A stretch of DNA of 64,000 bases from Kofleriaceae bacterium (GCA_018057825.1 JAGPCY010000031.1:1-64000); one strand, 5' to 3'; shown: positions 54,425 through 63,455, counted from the stretch's first letter. Numbers and translations: made by a program. Notes: a model not told the origin generated them from the sequence alone.

Positions 54425-54952
54425 CCACGACGTCCCCGTCGACGCCCGGTCGCGCCCCACCGGAGGTCGCCACCGCCGGGCGTCGCCTTCCGACCGCCGG
54501 CGGCGGATCGATCCGGGACCGAAAAAGCGAGAAGGCGGGGGATCAGCCCGCCATCTCTATCGACGCTTCGCAATTTCGTTCCCAGTTACCTGCGATCGAG
54601 TGCGTGCGTGTTCTGGGCCAGGGCAGCCTCGGTCGCTCGGCTCTTCCGAGCGCCGCGTGTGTGGGACACGACCCATGACGTGGTCCCGACCGAAGTCAGG
54701 GGACCGCTAGCTTCACGCTAGGAAGCTGAGCCCTGGCGCGTGCGTGACTCGTTACCGGTTTCGGAATGGCTACGTCGCAAGGTACCTCCGGTGAAGGTGG
54801 CGTCGCTTCGTCGCTCCGTTTCCCGTGTCCGTGTCTTGAATCGACCGTAGTCCTCCCCGCTCGAGGGCGCAACTGGAAACTTTGTCGCGGGCGATCTTCC
54901 TCGACGCCCGCGGCGCGCTTGCGCGGTCCACGGCGGCGTCCGAAGCTGCGGC
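54425..54952. other. 528-bp non-coding interval with low GC and nested hairpins
   Basis: No gene is credible here. GC falls to about 55-60% in parts (for example 54541-54600), against about 70% or more around it. A GGCGGG/CCCGCC hairpin (54534-54552) followed by ATCTCTAT may terminate the upstream operon. Then comes the cloverleaf-like block at 54617-54737. Positions 54740-54900 remain AT-rich with no further feature I can name; they probably contain the promoter of the PLD-family gene. Confidence 0.7.
54617..54737 (+). ncRNA. Possible structured RNA, cloverleaf-like
   Basis: An outer 8-bp stem (GCCAGGGC 54617-54624 with GCCCTGGC 54730-54737) encloses three hairpins: CGCTCGG/CCGAGCG (54634-54652, loop ctctt), GGGAC-ACG/CGT-GTCCC (54663-54687) and CTAGC/GCTAG (54707-54721, loop ttcac). 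It has no TψC/anticodon features, no tmRNA, RNase P or SRP motifs. The strand and whether it is transcribed are not known; the structure was folded by eye. Confidence 0.3.
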
Positions 54953-57115
54953 GTGGCCGAGGCGCGCGCGCTCACCGATCGGCTCCTCGCCTTGATCGCC
55001 GAGGTGTGGCCGGGGCGCGACGCCACCGCGGCCGCCGACGGCGACGGCGCCCTCGCCGAGTTGACCGCCTGGGTCGAGCGCGGCCTGAGCGGCTGGCTGG
55101 CCGAGCGGCTGATGTTGGGCGCCGGGTTCGAGCGCGGCCTCGATCGCGTGGCGGCGGTCGGCCACCCGATCGAGCTCATCGCGCGGATCGAGCCGGGCAC
55201 CCCCGGCGGCCTCGAGGTCGAGTTCGCGATCGACGGCGCGATCGTCGGGCGCGGTCGCACGAGCGATCTGCCGGCCGCGGTGTGCACGTACACCCCCATC
55301 GCCCCCGGGCTGCACCAGGTGGTCGCGACCCTGCGCGGCGGCCCCGACGGCGCCCCGGCCGCCCACGCGGTCTCGTGGCTGCAGGTCGTGGGCGACGGCC
55401 CGCTGGTGGTGGCCGACGCCCGCCTCCTCGACGGCGAGGCCGGGCCGCTGGTGACCGCGGTCCGCGGCCTGGGCGCCGCCGGCGTCGAGCTGGCCTGGGC
55501 CGAGGTCCAAGACCTCGAGCAGATCGCGGCGCGGCGCGAGCGCCTGGCCGCCCTCGGTCTACCGCCGGCGGCGATCCTGGCGGTCGGGGCCCGCGCGCGG
55601 GACTTCGCCAGCCTCGGCCTCGACTTCGGCCCGGTCAACGCCCGCCTGCTGGTGCGCCGCCTGCGCGCGGCCGGCGTGCCCCTGGTCGCCGCGCTGGCCG
55701 CGGCCACCGCCACCGACGGCGCCGCGGCCGCGGGGCTCTCGGCGCTGACCGTGCCCGAGGTCGTGGTCCGCCTGGCCGCCGGCGATCCGCTGGCCGAGCT
55801 GACCGCGGCGGCGGCCGCCTTCGTCGCCGCCCGCGACCGCGCCCGCGGCCCGGCGGCGCTGCATCGCCGGCTCGATCTCATGACCGGGACCCGCGCGGTC
55901 GGCGGCCACGCCGTCGAGCTCGAGCTCGACAACCGGGTCGCCCGCGCCGCGCTGTTCGCCGACCTCGAGGCGGCGACGCGCAGCATCCACCTGCAGTTCT
56001 ACATCCTCAAGGCCGGGCGCTTCGCCACCGAGCTGGTCGCGCGCCTGCGCGCGCGGGCCGCCGCCGGGGTCGCGGTCCGGCTCGTGGTCGACGCCCTCTA
56101 CGCCGGCCACGAGCTGCTCGGGCGCGAGAACCCAGTGGTCGCCGAGCTCACCGGCGTGCCGGGGATCGAGATCGTCGCCAGCGATCCGGTGACCCTGGGC
56201 GCCGTCGACCGGGTCGGGCTCAAGCAGCGCGACCACCGCAAGCTCGCGATCATCGACGATCAGGTGGCCTACGTCACCGGCCGCAACGGCGCCGACGAGT
56301 ACTACCTGGGCTTCGACGAGGTCGCGATCGACGACGCCACGCCCCACGACGCCATCCCGTGGCTCGACGCCCACGCCCGCCTCCGCGGCCCGCTGGTCGG
56401 CGAGCTGGCGCGGCGGTTCGCGGCCAACTGGCTGCGCAACGGCGGTCCGGCGCTGGTCACCGAGCCCGACCCGCCAGCGCCGGCCGGCGCGGTCGCGGCG
56501 CGGCTGGTGTGGCACGACGGCGTCGACGACGCGCTGGCGATGGCGAGCTACGACGCGCTGTTCGCCGGCGCCACGAGCCGCATCATCGTCGTGAACGACT
56601 TCCCGATCATCACCGACCTAGCGCTGCGCCTGGTGGCCGCGGCCCAGCGCGGCGTCGTGGTCGACATCGTCACCGGCAGCGCCCTGGCCCGCCGCGGCGA
56701 CGGCACGTTCTTCCCCGGGCCGCGCCACCGCGAGGTGTTCGAGTACCTGGTCAAGCACTGCTACGAGGCGCTCCTGGCCGCCGGGGTCCGGGTGTGGGAG
56801 GTCACCGCGCCGCCGTCGCCGGCGCACACCGCGACCGGCGGGCCGATCCGCCCCTACGTCCACGCCAAGGTCGTGGTGGTCGACGGCGCGGTCGCCAGCG
56901 TCGGCACCGCCAACCTCGACGTCACCGCCAGCCACTGGGAGCGCGAGGTCAACCTGGTGATCGAAGATCCGGCCATCGCCGGCGCGCTGACCGCGACGCT
57001 CGACGACGTGATCGCGCGCGCGGTGCGCATCGATCCCGACGGCCCGGCCTGGCGGCGCGAGGCGGCGCGGCGCGCCCTGGCGGCGCGGCTGTGGCCCGAT
57101 CGCCTGTACTCGTGA
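54953..57115 (+). CDS. Phospholipase D-superfamily (cardiolipin synthase-like) protein
   Basis: A 720-residue protein. Residues 1-300 form an unfamiliar Ala-rich domain including an Ig-like strand section (about 65-145) and a segment resembling alpha/beta folds. The C-terminal 420 residues hold two HKD motifs: RDHRKLAIID (about 425) and YVHAKVVVVDGAVASVGTANLD (about 634, cited in part). These form the shared PLD active site. It may act as a cardiolipin synthase or phospholipase. It lacks N-terminal membrane helices, unlike ClsA. The GTG start at 54953 is the best guess. Confidence 0.82.
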   Translation: MAEARALTDRLLALIAEVWPGRDATAAADGDGALAELTAWVERGLSGWLAERLMLGAGFERGLDRVAAVGHPIELIARIEPGTPGGLEVEFAIDGAIVGRGRTSDLPAAVCTYTPIAPGLHQVVATLRGGPDGAPAAHAVSWLQVVGDGPLVVADARLLDGEAGPLVTAVRGLGAAGVELAWAEVQDLEQIAARRERLAALGLPPAAILAVGARARDFASLGLDFGPVNARLLVRRLRAAGVPLVAALAAATATDGAAAAGLSALTVPEVVVRLAAGDPLAELTAAAAAFVAARDRARGPAALHRRLDLMTGTRAVGGHAVELELDNRVARAALFADLEAATRSIHLQFYILKAGRFATELVARLRARAAAGVAVRLVVDALYAGHELLGRENPVVAELTGVPGIEIVASDPVTLGAVDRVGLKQRDHRKLAIIDDQVAYVTGRNGADEYYLGFDEVAIDDATPHDAIPWLDAHARLRGPLVGELARRFAANWLRNGGPALVTEPDPPAPAGAVAARLVWHDGVDDALAMASYDALFAGATSRIIVVNDFPIITDLALRLVAAAQRGVVVDIVTGSALARRGDGTFFPGPRHREVFEYLVKHCYEALLAAGVRVWEVTAPPSPAHTATGGPIRPYVHAKVVVVDGAVASVGTANLDVTASHWEREVNLVIEDPAIAGALTATLDDVIARAVRIDPDGPAWRREAARRALAARLWPDRLYS

Positions 57116-57155
57116 CCGCCGTCGACGCCGCCGCCGCCCCGGTCGCGCCTCGCGC

Positions 57156-58304
57156 CTACGATCGGGTCTGCTCGCGCTCGATGCTCTCGAACAGCGCGCG
57201 GAAGTTGCCGGCGCCGAAGCCGCGGTCGCCCTTGCGCTGGATGATCTCGTAGAAGAACGGGCCGGCCGCCGGGTCACCGTACAGGCCGGCCGACTCCTTC
57301 AGGAAGATCTGCAGCATGTAGGCGTGGTGGTGATCGCCGTCGACCAGGATCTCGAGGTCGCGCAGGACCTGGTGGTCCTCGTCGATCGCGCCGATGCCAG
57401 TGCGCTCGAGGCGCGCCGGCAGCATGTCGTAGTAACTGCCGGGGGTCGGCATGAAGGTCACGCCGCTGCCGCGCAGGCCGCGGACCCCTTCGACGATGTC
57501 GGCGATCGTCAGCGCCGCGTGCTGGACGCCGTCGCCGCGCAGCTCCTCGTTGAAGATGTTGATCTGCGACGCCTTGAAGAACGGCCGCGCCGGCTCGTTG
57601 TTGGCGAACTTGACCTGGCTCGTCGGGTCCCACATGACGATCGACTTGAGCCCCGAGCCGGTCTGGCGCCCGGGATCGACGTCGCTGGTGTGGAACGCGA
57701 CCTGCCAGAGCTGCTCGAGGCCCAGCACGTGCTCCATCCACAAGAGCGCCGGCTTCATCGTCTGGAAGTTCGACGTGACGTGATCGATGTGGCCGAAGCC
57801 GTAGCGGTTGTGCGGGCCGGCGGCCACCGCCTCGGCGCCCGGGTACAGCGGCGCGTAGCCCCGCCGCTCGACGAAGCGGAAGGTGGTGTCGCCGAACGGC
57901 GTCGTGATCGAGAACTGGCGCAGAGTGCCGCCGTCGCTGGTGAAGGTCGTGATCTCGTCGATCGGCGTGCCGCCCCGGGCCTCGAGCTCGCGGAAGGCGT
58001 GGTCGACGTCCTCGACCTCGAACACCAGGGTGCCGACGCCGTCGGGGTGCTTGGCGAGGAACCGCGCCGCCCGCGACGGCGGCCCGGCCGCGCCGGCGAT
58101 CGGCGAGCTGACCACGACCGCGACGTCGCCGGCGGTGAAGGCCGCCGAGCGCTGCCGACCGCGGGCCTCGAGGTCGGGGCTCGAGCGCCAGGTCTCGGCG
58201 AAGTCGAGGCGGTCGACGTAGAACCGCCGGCTGCGCTCGAGATCGCGGACGTAGTAGTGCAGGCCGGCGAGGCGGGTGATGCCGAGCGGGGCGAGCTTGC
58301 TCAT
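57156..58304 (-). CDS. hppD: 4-hydroxyphenylpyruvate dioxygenase
   Basis: A 382-residue HPPD that converts 4-hydroxyphenylpyruvate to homogentisate. Two VOC modules are present. The catalytic C-terminal one carries the iron ligands in FGHIDHV, GVQHAAL and FFYEIIQR. The PGSYYDMLPAR loop is also typical. It is the last gene of a cluster FAH-MAI-lactone oxidase-HPPD. A TACGCC sequence 8 nt before ATG 58304 might be a weak promoter. Confidence 0.94.
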   Translation of the reverse strand: MSKLAPLGITRLAGLHYYVRDLERSRRFYVDRLDFAETWRSSPDLEARGRQRSAAFTAGDVAVVVSSPIAGAAGPPSRAARFLAKHPDGVGTLVFEVEDVDHAFRELEARGGTPIDEITTFTSDGGTLRQFSITTPFGDTTFRFVERRGYAPLYPGAEAVAAGPHNRYGFGHIDHVTSNFQTMKPALLWMEHVLGLEQLWQVAFHTSDVDPGRQTGSGLKSIVMWDPTSQVKFANNEPARPFFKASQINIFNEELRGDGVQHAALTIADIVEGVRGLRGSGVTFMPTPGSYYDMLPARLERTGIGAIDEDHQVLRDLEILVDGDHHHAYMLQIFLKESAGLYGDPAAGPFFYEIIQRKGDRGFGAGNFRALFESIEREQTRS

Positions 58305-58354
58305 GGCGTCAGGGCGTAGCACGGCGGCCCGGGCCGGGGCCACCGCCGCCGTCG

Positions 58355-59635
58355 TCAGCCGCCGAGGATCCCGTCGAGCCAGGGGTTGCGGAACTTGCGC
58401 TCGGGGTCGTAGCGATCGGCCAGGGCCGCGAAGTCGTCGAGCCGCGCGTACTGCTGGCGCAGGTAGGCGCGATCGAAGCGCGCCTCCTTGCCCCAGTGCG
58501 GCCGGCCGCCGTGCGCCCGCGCGAAGTCGTCCATGCGCTCGAGCTGGGCCGGCCAGCCCGCCGGATCGATGTTGTAGAGCGACAGCCAGATCGTGTCGCG
58601 CTGGTAGCCCGGCGACAGCCACAGGTCGTCGGCGGCGCTCCACCGCAGCTCCTGGATGAAGTTGTAGGTGTGACCGCCGCCGAGGAGCAGCTCGCGGTAG
58701 GCCGGCAAGAGCCGGGGCGCGTCGGCGGCGGCGAAGGCCCACTCGCCCTCGCGGTGCACCGGCGGCACCGGCGTCAGGAAGCCGATCGTGCTCGGCACGA
58801 CCCGATCGACGGCGCGCCCGGCCTCGCGGGTGAGGAAGCGGTTGATGCCGGGGATCCAGCGGCGCCCCGAGGCCCGCCCGGCCGCGACCAGCGCCCGGTA
58901 CATCGCCACCGACACCACCCGATCCTTGACGAACCGCCGCAGCCGCGAGTCGTCGACCGCGCGATCGGTGCGACGGCGATCGTAGACGATCACGTCGTCC
59001 GACGGCGGCAGCCACCACAGCTTGTAGTGGTCGCTGGCGGCCAGCGCGGCGTCGAGGCCGGCCAGGGCCGTGGCCCAGCTCGCCCGGGTCGTGACGTCGT
59101 GGAGCTGGAACGCCGGCACGACGTCGAAGGTGACCGCGGTGGTGATGCCGAGCGCGCCCAGGCCGACCACCGCCCCGGCGAAGTCGGCGTCGCCGCGGGC
59201 CAGCGTCACGACCTGGCCGCGGCCGTCGACCAGCTCGAGCCGCGCCACCTGCGCGCTGATGCAGCGGAAGCGCGCGCCGCTGCCGTGGGTGCCAGTGGCG
59301 ATGATCCCGGCCACCGCCTGCTCATCGATCGAGCCCAGGCTGGTCAGCGCCAGGCCGTGGCGCGCCAGGTACGCGTTCAGCTCGTGGAGGCGCATGCCGC
59401 CCTCGACGGTCACCTGCCCGCGCTCGCGATCGAGGGCCAGCGGCCGGCGCAGGCGCTCGAGGGACACCAGGGTGTCGTCGGTGACGATCGCCGGCGACCA
59501 CGAGTGAGCGGCGCCGACCGCGCGCAGCGTGCGGGCGCCGCGGACGATCGCGATCACCTCGGCGCGGTCGCGGGGGCGCGCGATCACCCGCGGTCGGAAC
59601 CGCAGGTTGCGGCCGAAGTTGGTGACGCTCGGCAC
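58355..59635 (-). CDS. FAD-dependent sugar-lactone oxidase (ALO/GULO-like)
   Basis: A 426-residue oxidoreductase of the D-arabinono-1,4-lactone/L-gulonolactone oxidase group. The FAD domain has VGAAHSWSP, whose His is the covalent FAD attachment residue in relatives, and GTHGSGAR. The C-terminal HWGKE matches the family HWxK motif. It oxidises aldonolactones or alditols with oxygen. GTG 59635 is 7 nt after MAI, so it belongs to the homogentisate cluster although no role in that pathway is known. Confidence 0.88.
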   Translation of the reverse strand: MPSVTNFGRNLRFRPRVIARPRDRAEVIAIVRGARTLRAVGAAHSWSPAIVTDDTLVSLERLRRPLALDRERGQVTVEGGMRLHELNAYLARHGLALTSLGSIDEQAVAGIIATGTHGSGARFRCISAQVARLELVDGRGQVVTLARGDADFAGAVVGLGALGITTAVTFDVVPAFQLHDVTTRASWATALAGLDAALAASDHYKLWWLPPSDDVIVYDRRRTDRAVDDSRLRRFVKDRVVSVAMYRALVAAGRASGRRWIPGINRFLTREAGRAVDRVVPSTIGFLTPVPPVHREGEWAFAAADAPRLLPAYRELLLGGGHTYNFIQELRWSAADDLWLSPGYQRDTIWLSLYNIDPAGWPAQLERMDDFARAHGGRPHWGKEARFDRAYLRQQYARLDDFAALADRYDPERKFRNPWLDGILGG

Positions 59636-59642
59636 GAGCCGA

Positions 59643-60305
59643 TCAGGCCACCGCGTCGGGCTGCCGATCGGGGTGGGCCGCGGCGAAGGCCGGGTGGTCC
59701 GCGCAGGCGTCCTCGATCGCCCGCAGGCGCGGCAGGCCGTCGAGGGAGACGCCGAACCGGCGCGCCGAGTAGAGCTGCGGGATCAAGCAGCAGTCGGCCA
59801 GGGTCGGCGCGTCGCCGACCGAGAACCGATCGCCGCCGGCGACCGCGTCCTGGTAGGCCGCCAGGCCGCTGGCGATGAAGCCCTGGACCCAGGCGCGATC
59901 GTCGCCACCCATCGCCTTGACCCGGTTGGTCGTCGACAGGTTCTGCAGCGGCTGGATGCCGGCGTTGACCAGCTCGGCCAGGGCGCGGACCCGGGCTCGC
60001 AGCGCCATCGCCGCCGGCCCCGCGCCGCGCGGCAGAAGCGGCGGTTCGGGCCAGCGCTCGTCGAGGTACTCGATGATCGGCAGCGACTGCGCCAGGTAGA
60101 GCGGCGCGGCGTCGGGGTCGCGGACCTCGAGGGTCGGGACCTGGGCCATGGGGTTGCGCGCCTTGTACTCGGGCCGATGCTGCTGGCCGCCGTCGGCGAC
60201 GATGTTCACGACCTGATAGTCGTAGGCCAGGCCCTTTAGCCCGAGCGCGATCCGCACCCGGTAGCTGGCCGACGACCGCCAGTAGTTGTGGAGGATCAAG
60301 GTCAC
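59643..60305 (-). CDS. maiA: Maleylacetoacetate isomerase (zeta-class GST)
   Basis: A 220-residue zeta-class glutathione transferase that isomerises maleylacetoacetate to fumarylacetoacetate. The active-site motif SSASYRVRIAL (SSxSxRVRIAL in relatives) is at residues 11-21, followed by NPMAQVPTLEV and QSLPIIEYLDE. The GTG at 60305 overlaps the TGA of the hydrolase gene. Confidence 0.94.
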   Translation of the reverse strand: MTLILHNYWRSSASYRVRIALGLKGLAYDYQVVNIVADGGQQHRPEYKARNPMAQVPTLEVRDPDAAPLYLAQSLPIIEYLDERWPEPPLLPRGAGPAAMALRARVRALAELVNAGIQPLQNLSTTNRVKAMGGDDRAWVQGFIASGLAAYQDAVAGGDRFSVGDAPTLADCCLIPQLYSARRFGVSLDGLPRLRAIEDACADHPAFAAAHPDRQPDAVA

Positions 60306-61291
60306 GACGCCACCTCGGGGCCGATCACCACCTGGTCGATCTGACCGAAGGGGCTGCCGCCGTCGGGCAAGACCGCCTCGATCTGGATGCGATCGCCGAC
60401 CTTCATGAACGGCGTCTTGGGCGCGCCGGTCTCGATGGTCTCGATCATCCGGATCTCGGCCAGGCACGAGATGCCGCGGGCGCGCTCGGCGTTGGACACC
60501 GTGCCGGAGCCGAGGATCGTGCCGGCGGTGTAGCGCCGGGTCTTGGTCAGGTGAGCGATCAGATCGTGAAACGAGAAGTGCATCTCGGGGCCGGCGTCGC
60601 AGTCGCCGATGACCTGGCCGTTGTAGGTCGAGCGGACCCGGGCGTGGAGGCGGCCGTCGCGCCAGGCGTCGCCCAGCTCGTCGGGGGTGACCGCGAACGG
60701 CGAGAACGCGGTGGCGGGCTTGCTCTGGAAGAAGCCGAAGCCCTTGGCCAGCTCGTCGGGGATGAGGTTGCGCAGCGTGACGTCGTTGGCCAGCATGACC
60801 AGGCGGACGTAGGGCGCGGCGTCGGCGGCCGCCACCCCGCGCGGGGTGTCGCCGAGGATCACGACGACCTCCGACTCGTAGTCGAGCCCCCAGGCCGGAT
60901 CGGGCAGGACGATCGACTGGCGCGGCCCGAGCATGTCGCCCGAGCCGCCTTGGTAGACCAGCGGATCGGTGGTCAGGGTGGCCGGCGGCTCGGCCTTGCG
61001 GGCCTTGCGCACCAGGATCACGTGGTTCAGGTAGGCCGAGCCGTCGACCCACTCGTAGGCCCGCGGCAGCGGCGCGGCGAGCCGGCTGGGATCGACCGGC
61101 GTGCCGTCGAGGGCGCCGCCGTCGAGGGCGGCGGCGGTGGCCGCGAGCATCGGCCGGGCCTGGTCCCAGTCGTCGAGGGCGCGCTGCATCGTGGTCCAGG
61201 GCGCGGGCGCCGCGGTCGCGACCGCGCCGTCGCCGCGCACGACCAGGAGCCGGCCATCGCGGGAACCGTCGCGGAGTGTGGCGAGCTTCAT
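60302..61291 (-). CDS. Fumarylacetoacetate hydrolase-family protein
   Basis: A 329-residue FAH-family enzyme, expected to split fumarylacetoacetate to fumarate and acetoacetate. It shows the metal-ligand region DYESEVVVILG and the GTILGSGTVSNAERARG stretch. Its length is closer to the bacterial FAH-family type than to the 420-residue eukaryotic FAH, and it is placed first in the MAI-oxidase-HPPD operon, which supports the role. On the - strand TATGGT lies exactly 6 nt before ATG 61291. Confidence 0.9.
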   Translation of the reverse strand: MKLATLRDGSRDGRLLVVRGDGAVATAAPAPWTTMQRALDDWDQARPMLAATAAALDGGALDGTPVDPSRLAAPLPRAYEWVDGSAYLNHVILVRKARKAEPPATLTTDPLVYQGGSGDMLGPRQSIVLPDPAWGLDYESEVVVILGDTPRGVAAADAAPYVRLVMLANDVTLRNLIPDELAKGFGFFQSKPATAFSPFAVTPDELGDAWRDGRLHARVRSTYNGQVIGDCDAGPEMHFSFHDLIAHLTKTRRYTAGTILGSGTVSNAERARGISCLAEIRMIETIETGAPKTPFMKVGDRIQIEAVLPDGGSPFGQIDQVVIGPEVAS

Positions 61292-61297
61292 GCGCGG

Positions 61298-61303
61298 ACC
61301 ATA
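61298..61303 (-). promoter_or_regulatory. -10-like hexamer, predicted leaderless start of the homogentisate cluster
   Basis: The - strand reads TATGGT, 6 nt before ATG 61291 (spacer ccgcgc), with no ribosome binding site. Confidence 0.5.
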
Positions 61304-61473
61304 GGGCGCACGCATGCCCAAGTCATCCGATCGCGCGGCCGATCGATCCGGCCGCGGTCGCGACCGACGGCGACGACGTAAGCCCGAGCGCGCGCCGACG
61401 TTACGGCGGCGTACCTGCCGACGTTCCCCCGACGGCCCCTCCCCGGTCGTCCTCGCCTGCCAAGGAGCCTCCC

Positions 61474-62331
61474 ATGTCCGGTCCGTCTCGCGGCGCGCGC
61501 GCCGCCCTGCTCGTGGTCTGCCTCGCCCTCACCGCCTGTGGCGCCGCCCGCGCCGGCCACTTCGCCACCGCGCGCATGGCCGAGGCCCCGGTCGCCGCCG
61601 CGCCGCCGCCCCCGCCCCTCGAGCGCTCGCTGTTCGCCCGCGATCCGCAGGGCGCCCTGACCGAGGACGCGCTCCAGCAGATCCTGGCGGCGCCGATCGA
61701 GCTCGACCTGCCGGCGCGGGTCGGCGTCGTGCCGGTCGTGACCGCGACCGACTGGCGCGGTCCCAACCCCGACTACCTGCGGGTGCCGGCCGGGGTCGCG
61801 CCCTTCGTGCGCAAGCTGCGCGGCAGCGAGCCCTTCACGCTGGTCACCGAGATCATGCCGATCCCGTCGGGGGCGCTCGGCATGGAGGCCCTGCGCGAGG
61901 TCGCGGCGCGCTACCGCCTGCGCTACGTCATCTTGTACCGCGAGGTGATCGCGACCAAGAGCACGGTCGGCAAGCTGGCGTGGTTCTACGCGACCCTGGT
62001 CGGCACCGCCTTCGTGCCCGGCCAGGATCACGCGGCCTACGGCTACGTCGAGGCCAGCATGTTCGACGTGAAGACCGGGCTCCTCCTGTTCACGACGCGA
62101 CGCTCGGTGCTCGGCACCCGGCGCTCGAACCTGTGGCACCAGGACGACAAGCTGGCGCGGCTGGCGGCCGAGGCCGCGGTCCGCGGCGCCGAGCCGCTGG
62201 CCGACGACGTCAAGAGCGACCTGTTCCGGTTCGCCGACGCCGCCCGGGTCGAGAACGGCCGCCGCGGCGCCGGCGGGCCTCTCGTCGGCGGGCTGGCGCC
62301 GACGGCGCCGAGCGCCGTCGCGACCCCATAG
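61474..62331 (+). CDS. Hypothetical lipoprotein
   Basis: A 285-residue lipoprotein (lipobox TAC, Cys22). The mature domain has IELDLPARVGVVPVVTATDW, a LREVAARYRLRYVILYREVI helix-strand unit and a strand-rich C-terminal part. It resembles exported proteins of unknown function that share the NTPase-like or curli-secretion CsgG-like alpha/beta fold; the assignment is not firm. AAGGAG precedes ATG 61474. It converges on the methyltransferase gene, with repeat R8 in between. Confidence 0.7.
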   Translation: MSGPSRGARAALLVVCLALTACGAARAGHFATARMAEAPVAAAPPPPPLERSLFARDPQGALTEDALQQILAAPIELDLPARVGVVPVVTATDWRGPNPDYLRVPAGVAPFVRKLRGSEPFTLVTEIMPIPSGALGMEALREVAARYRLRYVILYREVIATKSTVGKLAWFYATLVGTAFVPGQDHAAYGYVEASMFDVKTGLLLFTTRRSVLGTRRSNLWHQDDKLARLAAEAAVRGAEPLADDVKSDLFRFADAARVENGRRGAGGPLVGGLAPTAPSAVATP

Positions 62332-62341
62332 GCCACGAGAT

Positions 62342-62518
62342 CCTCCTCGGGGTCGGGGTCGGGGTCGGTCTCGGTCTCGGCCTCGGTCTCGGCCTCCGCC
62401 TCGGTCTCGGTCTCCGCCTCGGTCTCGGTCTCGGTCTCCGCCTCGGTCTCGGTCTCGGTCTCGGTCTCCGCCTCGGTCTCGGCCTCGGTCTCCGCCTCGG
62501 TCTCGGCCTCGGTCTCCG
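62342..62518. repeat. Hexanucleotide repeat tract R8
   Basis: About 29 units, starting with GGGGTC variants and then CTCGGT/CTCGGC/CTCCGC. It fills the 187-bp gap between convergent stops at 62331 (+) and 62519 (-) and abuts the TAG of the methyltransferase. Confidence 0.95.
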
Positions 62519-63349
62519 CTAGGTCGCCGCCGCGACGATCCGGACGAAGCGCGCACTCGCGCGGTCGAGGTCGGGCAGCGCATGGGCGGTGGGATCGAGC
62601 AACGCCGCGGTGCGGAAGCCGGCGATCGCCAGCTCGCGCTCGGCGGCCGCGGGGTCCGCGAAATGGAAGTGGATGCGGCCGCGCACGAACACCCCGAGGG
62701 CGCCGGCGAACAGCCGCTCGATCGGCCCGGCGGCGTCGGCCAGGTGCAGGTCCGACAGGTACAGGCCGTGGGGGAAGCGCCCGAGCAGGGTCGCGAACCG
62801 CCGCCACATCCGCACCACGGCGATCGGATCGAAGTAGTTGAGCAGCCCCTCGGTGATGATGGCGGTGCCGCGCGCGGGATCGAAGCCAGCGGCCAGGGCG
62901 GCCAGCGAGGCCGGGCCGTCGTCGGCGGTGGCGTCGATCTCGACCACCCGGTGGTGGGCGCCGGTGCCGCCGACCCGGGCCAGGGTCGCGCGCTTCTTGG
63001 CGGCCATGCCCGGGAGGTCGGCTTCGACGTAGGTGATGCGATCGCCGTAGTCGCGGGCGAAGCGCCAGCCGCGCGGCGACAACCCACAGGCGACCTCGAC
63101 CACCTGACCGATCTCGCCGCGATCGATCGCGGCGCGGAGCTGAGCGTCGATCAGGTGGTGCCGCGCGAGGAGCAGGCCGTCGAGGTTGGGCTGGCCGGCG
63201 GCGCGCAGGAGCTTGTTGGCGGGCGCGAGGGCGCGGTAGAGGAACCGCCCCGACGGGGTCGCGAAGGCCGGGTCCGACAGGCCGTTGGCGAGCCACGTAT
63301 ATCCGGTGTAGTGGGCGGTCGGGCTGATGCGCGCGCTGTCCATGGTCAC
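62519..63349 (-). CDS. SAM-dependent O-methyltransferase of the LCM/TcmP type
   Basis: A 276-residue class I methyltransferase. The SAM-binding motif is VVEVACGLSPRGWRFA, followed by ITYVEADLP and AIITEGLLNYFD. These mark the leucine-carboxyl-methyltransferase/TcmP group that methylates carboxyl or phenolic groups of small molecules or peptides. The start is GTG 63349, exactly 6 nt after a TACACT hexamer; ATG 63343 is the alternative. No biosynthetic partner is visible. Confidence 0.85.
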   Translation of the reverse strand: MTMDSARISPTAHYTGYTWLANGLSDPAFATPSGRFLYRALAPANKLLRAAGQPNLDGLLLARHHLIDAQLRAAIDRGEIGQVVEVACGLSPRGWRFARDYGDRITYVEADLPGMAAKKRATLARVGGTGAHHRVVEIDATADDGPASLAALAAGFDPARGTAIITEGLLNYFDPIAVVRMWRRFATLLGRFPHGLYLSDLHLADAAGPIERLFAGALGVFVRGRIHFHFADPAAAERELAIAGFRTAALLDPTAHALPDLDRASARFVRIVAAAT

Positions 63350-63355
63350 GACGAG

Positions 63356-63361
63356 AGTGTA
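63356..63361 (-). promoter_or_regulatory. -10-like hexamer, predicted leaderless start at GTG 63349
   Basis: The - strand reads TACACT, 6 nt before GTG 63349. This is the same hexamer and spacing as at 22890. Confidence 0.5.
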
Positions 63362-63455
63362 TCGAGGGTGATCGCAGCGCGCCTGGCCTGCTTTGTAAGC
63401 GGCTTGAATCGCTAGACTTATTCGCGGTGATCGGGTGCTTGCGGACAGCGCCGCG

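Noticed and set aside
54617-54737. tRNA, tmRNA, RNase P RNA, 6S or SRP RNA
   Set aside because: None of the conserved motifs (TTCGA arm, CCA end, SRP GGAAG/AGCA loop, RNase P core) is visible; only an unnamed structured RNA can be suggested.
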